Source: Methanomicrobiales archaeon (GTDB taxonomy: Archaea > Halobacteriota > Syntropharchaeia > Alkanophagales > Methanospirareceae). Taken from it: a stretch of DNA of 11,106 nt. Location: contig QEXZ01000044.1 of assembly GCA_003160755.1 (NCBI GenBank), forward strand, positions 1 through 11,106, read 5' to 3'. Numbering within the stretch: position 1 is the stretch's first letter; each line of letters begins with the position of its first letter. The notes beneath the pieces were generated by a model. The model was not told where the DNA came from. It searched no databases and was given only the letters and a program-made list of their open reading frames with translations. Made by a program: the position numbers and the translations under genes. Shown here one piece after another: positions 6,558 to 11,106 of the stretch.

Positions 6558-7646
6558 ATGGTAACAGAAGCGAAAGCGAGGGATTTTGTAAGGTTGCCGA
6601 CTTTTTTAGAGCAGGGCTTCTCGTTTTTGAAACGAGACGTACTGGATAACCGAACGTGCTGCCTTTGTGGCACCTGTGCAGCGTTTTGCGATAAGATAGA
6701 GATAAAGACAAGCGAAAATGCACTCAAACCCGTGTTAGTCGGAGAATACGACACGATATGCGGGATGTGCTATGCCTTCTGCCCCAGGACGTTCTTGCCT
6801 CTGTCAGAAATAGAGGAGCGAATATTTGGAGAGGAGGAAGCGAGGAAAAAGGCGGAAGGAGACGTTCTCGGTATTTATCGAAGCTGTTATGCTGTTCGGT
6901 CAAAGAAGGGAGATATAAAAGGGCAGGATGGTAGTGCAGTTACCTCGCTGCTTGCTTATGCGCTTGAGGCAGGGATAGTAGATTGTGCCGTTACCACGAC
7001 CTCAGACGACCAGTGGAGACCGATACCAAAAGTTGCGAAAAGTTACGAGGATTTGAAGGGGTGTGCAGGCACGAAATATACGATTTATCCCGGCGTGGTG
7101 GGTATTAAAGAAGCGATGGGAGCAGGCGGCGAGCACATCGGATTCGTGGGACTGCCATGTCAAATACAGGGTTTGAGAAAAGTTCAAACTTCAGAACAGC
7201 CGTATGAAGTAGGAAAAGAGCGCATAAAATTGTTGATTGGGTTGTTCTGCATGGAGAATTTTAAAGAGGGGTTATTGGATTTCGTGAAGGCTAAGCTGAG
7301 TCTGGATTTAGAACGCGTGCGTAAGTTCGACATAAAGGGCAAGGAGTTTCTGGTTTATGACGATAAAGGTAAGCGTTATGGTATTGCATTGGACGAGATA
7401 AAGCCTTATGAGAGCGAAGGATGCTCGGTTTGCGCTGATTACACTGCTGAGCTTGCTGACATTTCTGTGGGGTCGGTGGGCTCTGAAGATGGGTGGTCAA
7501 CGGTTTTCGCTCGTACGAAAACAGGAGAGGAGATAGTCGAGGGTGCAGTGGAGAAGGGGTACATTGAAGTAAATGGGATAGAGGAGAAAGGGTTAGGGTT
7601 GATACGGAGATTGGGAGAGAGTAAGAGGAAGAAAGCTTCTACGTAA
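6558..7646 (+). CDS. FrhB/FdhB-family F420-binding oxidoreductase subunit
   Basis: A 362-aa protein of the coenzyme F420 hydrogenase/dehydrogenase beta subunit family. The N-terminus holds C34-x2-C37-x2-C40-x3-C44 and C68-x2-C71-x3-C75-P, for one and possibly two iron-sulfur clusters. Family hallmarks follow: GQDGSAVTSLLAYAL, C169 in GCAGTKY, C201 in GLPCQIQGL, C231 in GLFCMEN and C289-x2-C292 in the segment ending ADISVGSVG. Relatives (FrhB, FpoF, FdhB and the F420 domain of Fsr) carry FAD and move electrons between F420 and iron-sulfur partners. The gene begins 1 bp after porB with GGGGGTGA as ribosome-binding site, so it is almost certainly translated with it. This suggests an F420 module for the pyruvate oxidoreductase, or a soluble ferredoxin:F420 oxidoreductase. 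It could also serve another enzyme. Its 3' end overlaps the convergent gene by 8 bp. Confidence 0.9.
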   Translation: MVTEAKARDFVRLPTFLEQGFSFLKRDVLDNRTCCLCGTCAAFCDKIEIKTSENALKPVLVGEYDTICGMCYAFCPRTFLPLSEIEERIFGEEEARKKAEGDVLGIYRSCYAVRSKKGDIKGQDGSAVTSLLAYALEAGIVDCAVTTTSDDQWRPIPKVAKSYEDLKGCAGTKYTIYPGVVGIKEAMGAGGEHIGFVGLPCQIQGLRKVQTSEQPYEVGKERIKLLIGLFCMENFKEGLLDFVKAKLSLDLERVRKFDIKGKEFLVYDDKGKRYGIALDEIKPYESEGCSVCADYTAELADISVGSVGSEDGWSTVFARTKTGEEIVEGAVEKGYIEVNGIEEKGLGLIRRLGESKRKKAST

Positions 7647-8703
7647 TTATAGGAATAGCCTGCCCACACTCAGGGCATTTATTTTCCGTGGTTATGCGAT
7701 AACTAACTACGTCAAAACTGTATCGCTTGATTAACAGCGCACCGCAACGTGGACAATAAGTATTCTCATATGGGTGCCCGGGGACATTACCAATATAAAC
7801 ATAATTCAAACCCTCTTCCTTCCCTATTTCCCATGCTCGTTCCAGTATTTCAACAGGTGTTCTTCCTTTATAAAGACCGAATTCAAGCGCCCTGTAAGCT
7901 GGATAATACTGCGTTACATGCCACGGTGTATTTTCCCCGGTGTCTTTCCTGATTCTTGAAGCTATGCTTCTCACGCATTCCTCATCATCGTTCACCCCAG
8001 GTATAATGAGCGTTGTAATTTCAACATGAACTCCCTTTCTCTTCGCTTCCTTTATATTCCGCCATACTTTCTCCACATCAGCACCACAATATTTCCTCAC
8101 TGCTTCCTTACAGCCCTTTACATCCACATTCATCGCATCTAACCCATGCTCCACCAGCAACCTTAGCGCTTCAGCGCTCATGTAGCCGTTCGTCACGTAT
8201 GTATTATAGTAGCCCTCCTTTTTCGCGAGTTCAAAGACATCAAGTGAGTATTCGAGAAGCAAAGTGGGTTCGTTAAATGATATAGAAGTCCCCTGACACC
8301 CCTTTTCTTTCACCATTCGCACAAGTTTCTCTGGCGAAACATAATTACATCTCGCGGGATTCGGAACGGATTTGCTAATGTCCCAGTTCTGGCACCAGGG
8401 GCAGGAGAAATTGCATGAGTAACTTCCTACTGTTAATGCCTTGCTGCTCGGGAAGAAATGGAAAAAAGGTTTCTTCTCTATTGGATTCGCGCTTATGGAG
8501 GAAATATCGCCATATTCCAGGGTGTAGAGTATTCCATCAATATTCATTCGTGTTTTACAGAATCCCAACTTGCCTGCGGCAATTTTGCAGAACCTCTCAC
8601 AGGTTCTGCATCCCACTTTCTTCTTCCCATCCTCGAACTCGGGTTCGAGTTCGAGTTGCTCGTACAACAAAGCCTCTTTTATACAGGGATTTTCTCGAAC
8701 CAT
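7639..8703 (-). CDS. AmmeMemoRadiSam-type radical SAM enzyme (PflA-like)
   Basis: A 354-aa protein. The radical SAM cluster motif is C97-x3-C101-x2-C104 in SYSCNFSCPWCQNW. An N-terminal cysteine set (C32, C35, C39 and C49 in the GCRTCERFCK and GKLGFCKTR segments) and a C-terminal zinc-ribbon pair (C317/C320 and C343/C346) match the subgroup that usually accompanies AMMECR1 and Memo proteins. ISFNEPTLLLEY, VTNGYMS and DAMNVDVKG are further radical SAM/PflA-like blocks, and TPWHVTQYYPAY is typical of the group. The substrate of this subgroup is unknown to me. Neither AMMECR1 nor Memo is in the window. The gene faces the FrhB-like gene and overlaps its 3' end by 8 bp. A copy of the por promoter-like element lies upstream, and the 5' coding region contains two perfect hairpins. 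Confidence 0.93.
   Translation of the reverse strand: MVRENPCIKEALLYEQLELEPEFEDGKKKVGCRTCERFCKIAAGKLGFCKTRMNIDGILYTLEYGDISSISANPIEKKPFFHFFPSSKALTVGSYSCNFSCPWCQNWDISKSVPNPARCNYVSPEKLVRMVKEKGCQGTSISFNEPTLLLEYSLDVFELAKKEGYYNTYVTNGYMSAEALRLLVEHGLDAMNVDVKGCKEAVRKYCGADVEKVWRNIKEAKRKGVHVEITTLIIPGVNDDEECVRSIASRIRKDTGENTPWHVTQYYPAYRALEFGLYKGRTPVEILERAWEIGKEEGLNYVYIGNVPGHPYENTYCPRCGALLIKRYSFDVVSYRITTENKCPECGQAIPIIT
8586..8610. repeat. Perfect 10-bp inverted repeat, 5-base loop, in the radical SAM gene
   Basis: TGCAGAACCT (8586-8595), loop CTCAC, AGGTTCTGCA (8601-8610). It covers the codons of the N-terminal cysteine cluster (C32 to C39). In RNA this would form a stable stem within the first 120 nt of the coding region. 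Confidence 0.85.
8632..8655. repeat. Perfect 10-bp inverted repeat, 4-base loop, in the radical SAM gene
   Basis: CTCGAACTCG (8632-8641), loop GGTT, CGAGTTCGAG (8646-8655). It encodes residues 17-24 (LELEPEFE) and lies only 21 bp from the other hairpin. Repetitive GAG/CTC-type codons explain part of the symmetry. Confidence 0.85.
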
Positions 8704-8710
8704 TTTTTTG

Positions 8711-8737
8711 ATTTCTTTGGTAAGCTTTCTTTTTAAA
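8711..8737 (-). promoter_or_regulatory. Shared promoter/operator element, copy 3 (upstream of the radical SAM gene)
   Basis: On the minus strand: TTTAAAAAG (8737-8729), a 7-bp spacer AAAGCTT, then ACCAAAGAAAT (8721-8711). It is nearly identical to the porG copy, which has one extra T in the spacer. The TATA-like block is centred 30 bp before the ATG at 8703, predicting a leader of only a few bases. Confidence 0.6.
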
Positions 8738-8787
8738 GAAGGGTTTTACTATCCTTCAAGCTACAGCTATAAATAAATAAAAACACG
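8730..8787 (+). promoter_or_regulatory. Promoter region of topoisomerase I
   Basis: Two candidates are seen. TTTTTAAAG (8730-8738) overlaps the TATA-like block of the divergent radical SAM gene and predicts a start near 8760. CTATAAATA (8767-8775) is a better TATA sequence but only about 17 bp before the ATG, which would put the start inside the gene. A bidirectional promoter at 8727-8740 is therefore possible. Confidence 0.3.
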
Positions 8788-10860
8788 ATGCACTACATAA
8801 TCACCGAGAAGGGGACAACGGCGAGAAGAATCGCCTCTATCTTATCGAATGGTACGGGTAAACCCAAAAAGATAGGGAGTATCGAGGCGTTTGAGTTCGA
8901 CGGTAAAACCGTTATGGGTCTGAGCGGGCATGTAATTCGGCTGGATTTCCCCGCGGCATATAGCAATTGGAGCAGTATAAATCCTTCCGAGCTGATTGAT
9001 GCCAAAATAGTAGCGGCTGCATTAAAAAAGACTATAGTCAACGCGCTGAAAAAGATAGCAAAAGATGCGGATTTTATAACTGTTGCAACTGATTACGACC
9101 GGGAAGGCGAGTTAATCGGCGTTGAGGCACTATACATTATCAAAAAGACAAATCCTGACGTGAAGATAGACCGGATGCGATACAGTGCGATAACCGAGCC
9201 CGACATAAAAGAAAGCTTTGCCGCAAGAAGTGAGGTTGATTACAACCTTGCCGCGTCTGCCGAAGCGAGACAGATAATAGACTTGATCTGGGGTGCATCA
9301 CTGACCCGATTCGTTTCTTTATCAGCAAAGCGGTTAGGTGACGAGTTCTTTTCGGTTGGTCGTGTGCAATCGCCTACGCTCGCATTGCTGGTAGAGAAGG
9401 AAAAAGAGATAAAAATGTTTGTGTCCCGTAAGTTCTGGGAACTGCATGCGAAATTAAAATCGCCAGAGGGTATTTTCGATGCGACACACAAAAAGCATAA
9501 ATTTGATGAAAAGGAAGAAGTAGAAGAGCTAAAAGCGCGAATCGCTGCGGCAGAGGAGGGATGTGTTCGTGCCGTAAAGACGAAGTTGCGTAATGAGAAG
9601 GCACCCACACCGTTTGATACTACCACTTTTTTACGCGCTGCGTCTTCTATCGGGTATACGCCAAAACGAACAATGTATATCGCAGAGAGCTTATACCTGC
9701 AAGGGCTCATATCGTATCATCGCACGGACAACACCACATATCCCGAGACGCTGGATTTAAGGGCGCTGGTGAAGATGTTTGTTGGTACTAAAGAATTCGG
9801 TGAGCAAGCCCTCGCGATAAGCAAGAAGAAACGATTAACGCCAACTGCAGGTAAGAAAAAAACCACGGACCATCCGCCCATACATCCCGTCGGAAAAGCA
9901 GCAAAAGAAAAGCTCAGTAAGGACGAGTGGAAGATATACGAACTGGTAGTAAGGCGATTTTTGGCTACGCTTTCCGACGCTGCGAAATGGGAAGACACCG
10001 AAATGAAGATAGAGGCAGGAGGGGAGATATTAGAAGCAAAGGGGAAAGAACTAAAGGAGCGGGGATTCCTCGCGGTTTATCCATATCAGAAACACGAAGA
10101 GTTGATAATACCAAAACTAAAAGAAGGCGACAAAGTGGAAATTGTGCAGGTGGACGTTGTAGAGAAGGAGACAAAACCGCCGAACAGGATTTCGCAGGCG
10201 GGACTGATAAAAAAGATGGATGATTTGGGACTTGGCACGAAGAGCACGCGGCATGAGATAATCGGGAAGTTGTACGATCGTGGGTACGTGCAGGGCAACC
10301 CGGCTAAGCCAACGGAAAAGGCATTTGCACTTATTGATTCGCTGGGGAAATACGCTGCACTGATAACGAAACCGGAGATGACGAAAACGCTGGAGCAAGA
10401 GATGGACGAGATAAGCGAGGGCAAACGTAAGAAGAAGGATGTTGCGGACGATTCGCGAAATATGTTGCGAGCCGTGTTCGAGGAAATGATGGAGAACCGT
10501 GAAGAGATTTCGAAATCGCTTAGAGAAGGCATACGAGGTGATAAAGTCGTGGGAGCGTGCCCGGAATGTGGTTCTGAGCTTTTATTGATGAAATCAAAGC
10601 GCGGGAAGCGATTCATAGGCTGCAGCAAGTTCCCTGCGTGCAATTTCTCTTTACCACTGCCAAAAATCGGGCGCGTGGTCGTGACGGCAGATAAATGCGA
10701 TGAACATCCGACCATGTTAAAATTAAAAATAATAAAAAAAGGAAATAGGCGACCGTGGGATTTTGGGTGTCCTTACTGCAATTTCTTGCGGTGGCAGGAA
10801 AAGGAAAAAGATAAAGATGAGGGAGGGGATGAAGAAGGGGATAAAAAGAAAAAATCATAA
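8788..10860 (+). CDS. topA: DNA topoisomerase I, archaeal type IA
   Basis: A 690-aa type IA topoisomerase that relaxes negative supercoils by passing one strand through a transient break. The N-terminal Toprim domain begins YIITEKGTTARRIA (E7) and has the acidic triad D102-x-D104-x-E106 in ATDYDREGE. The catalytic tyrosine is Y310 in GLISYHRTDNTTYP. KKKTTDHPPIHPV and the TKSTRHEIIGKLYDRGYV segment are further core blocks. At the C-terminus, a C4 zinc finger (C591, C594, C612, C618) is followed by a second finger-like unit, C637-x2-H640 and C661-x2-C664, and then a low-complexity lysine/acidic tail. ATG 8788 matches the usual start just before the Toprim strand. The gene ends 21 bp from the convergent DRG gene. 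It has no obvious functional link to the metabolic genes beside it. Confidence 0.96.
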   Translation: MHYIITEKGTTARRIASILSNGTGKPKKIGSIEAFEFDGKTVMGLSGHVIRLDFPAAYSNWSSINPSELIDAKIVAAALKKTIVNALKKIAKDADFITVATDYDREGELIGVEALYIIKKTNPDVKIDRMRYSAITEPDIKESFAARSEVDYNLAASAEARQIIDLIWGASLTRFVSLSAKRLGDEFFSVGRVQSPTLALLVEKEKEIKMFVSRKFWELHAKLKSPEGIFDATHKKHKFDEKEEVEELKARIAAAEEGCVRAVKTKLRNEKAPTPFDTTTFLRAASSIGYTPKRTMYIAESLYLQGLISYHRTDNTTYPETLDLRALVKMFVGTKEFGEQALAISKKKRLTPTAGKKKTTDHPPIHPVGKAAKEKLSKDEWKIYELVVRRFLATLSDAAKWEDTEMKIEAGGEILEAKGKELKERGFLAVYPYQKHEELIIPKLKEGDKVEIVQVDVVEKETKPPNRISQAGLIKKMDDLGLGTKSTRHEIIGKLYDRGYVQGNPAKPTEKAFALIDSLGKYAALITKPEMTKTLEQEMDEISEGKRKKKDVADDSRNMLRAVFEEMMENREEISKSLREGIRGDKVVGACPECGSELLLMKSKRGKRFIGCSKFPACNFSLPLPKIGRVVVTADKCDEHPTMLKLKIIKKGNRRPWDFGCPYCNFLRWQEKEKDKDEGGDEEGDKKKKS

Positions 10861-10881
10861 AGTGCCGTGCATTTACCGAAG

Positions 10882-11106
10882 TCATTTCCGCACTACTACG
10901 CTCAGCACATCTCCGTCTGTGAGCACATGAGAAAGACCCACACGCTGGCCGCCATACTTCACTGACTTGCCCCAGATGCGTGCATATCGGAAGTTCGTGA
11001 CGAAATCACGATGAATGGTAGAACAGACATCAGCAACCGTAGAATCCGTTTTCATGACCAGTGGATTGTTCATATCCGGTGATGCACCCTGCGGCTTCAT
11101 ATAGAT
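10882..11106 (-). CDS. Partial gene, C-terminal TGS domain of a DRG/Rbg-type GTP-binding protein
   Basis: The frame ends at the TGA at 10884-10882 and stays open to the right edge, so the 75 codons seen are the C-terminus only. The Met at 11100 is internal: the two preceding codons give I-Y, and IYMKPQG matches the conserved entry into the TGS domain. The segments STVADVCSTIHRDF, NFRYARIWGKSVKYGGQRVG and HVLTDGDVLSVVV are characteristic of the developmentally regulated GTP-binding (DRG) family, ribosome-associated translational GTPases of the Obg group found in archaea and eukaryotes. The GTPase domain lies outside the window. A T-rich stretch on the minus strand within the end of topA (about 10860-10840) could serve as its terminator. 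Confidence 0.93.
   Translation of the reverse strand: MYMKPQGASPDMNNPLVMKTDSTVADVCSTIHRDFVTNFRYARIWGKSVKYGGQRVGLSHVLTDGDVLSVVVRK

Noticed and set aside
7749..7959. Short plus-strand frames opposite the radical SAM gene
   Set aside because: No family resemblance or ribosome-binding site; the minus-strand frame has complete radical SAM and zinc-ribbon motifs.
8767..8775. CTATAAATA as the topA TATA box
   Set aside because: It is only about 17 bp from the ATG, so initiation would fall inside the conserved N-terminus; kept only as an unlikely alternative.
10086..10715. Long minus-strand open frame (209 codons) opposite topA
   Set aside because: It lies wholly inside the well-supported topoisomerase gene in antisense, and its serine/phenylalanine-rich translation is what a reverse frame of lysine/glutamate-rich coding gives.
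11098..11100. Met codon as the start of a separate 72-aa TGS protein
   Set aside because: The frame stays open to the window edge and the two preceding codons (I-Y) continue the conserved DRG-family sequence, so this is an internal Met of a partial gene.
1..11106. CRISPR arrays, tRNA or rRNA genes, insertion-sequence ends
   Set aside because: No regularly spaced repeats, cloverleaf or rRNA-like stretch, transposase or terminal inverted repeats were recognised by reading; almost all sequence is accounted for by coding regions.

Overview
The window looks like chromosomal DNA of a euryarchaeon related to methanogens or anaerobic methane oxidisers. Supporting signs are an archaeal GTP-dependent PEP carboxykinase, a four-subunit 2-oxoacid:ferredoxin oxidoreductase in the porGDAB order, an F420-binding FrhB-like protein, an archaeal type IA topoisomerase I, a DRG-type GTPase with a TGS domain, TATA-box promoters and short or absent leaders. 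The ANME-1/Syntrophoarchaeia group fits, but this is an inference from gene content and style, not from a marker gene.

Layout. Bases 1-629 (minus strand) hold an Lrp/AsnC regulator overlapping by 4 bp a gene that runs off the left edge; its first 51 codons resemble the N-terminus of dihydropteroate synthase-related archaeal proteins. A 123-bp AT-rich divergent promoter region separates these from pck (753-2621). Next comes the plus-strand oxidoreductase cluster: porG and porD (2697-3546), then a two-gene nucleotidyltransferase module (a 57-codon protein with a GTG start at 3597, and a 186-aa enzyme), then porA, porB and an FrhB-like F420 subunit (4379-7646). The last gene overlaps tail to tail with a minus-strand AmmeMemoRadiSam-type radical SAM enzyme (7639-8703). 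A divergent topoisomerase I follows (8788-10860), and the C-terminal TGS domain of a DRG GTPase enters on the minus strand from the right edge.

How it works together. pck and por act at the PEP/pyruvate/oxaloacetate/acetyl-CoA node. The FrhB-like protein one base after porB suggests that pyruvate-linked electrons can be exchanged with coenzyme F420. The nucleotidyltransferase pair sits inside what is normally a continuous porGDAB operon, and porA has its own promoter after it.

Most interesting signal. The same composite element, TTTAAAAAG + 7-9 bp + ACCAAAGAAAT, stands upstream of porG, porA and, on the opposite strand, the radical SAM gene. This suggests a shared promoter/operator and a small regulon. 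Other points are two perfect 10-bp hairpins in the 5' coding region of the radical SAM gene, U-rich tracts in the likely porG leader, and a possible upstream ORF overlapping the pck start. No RNA gene, CRISPR array or insertion sequence was recognised.
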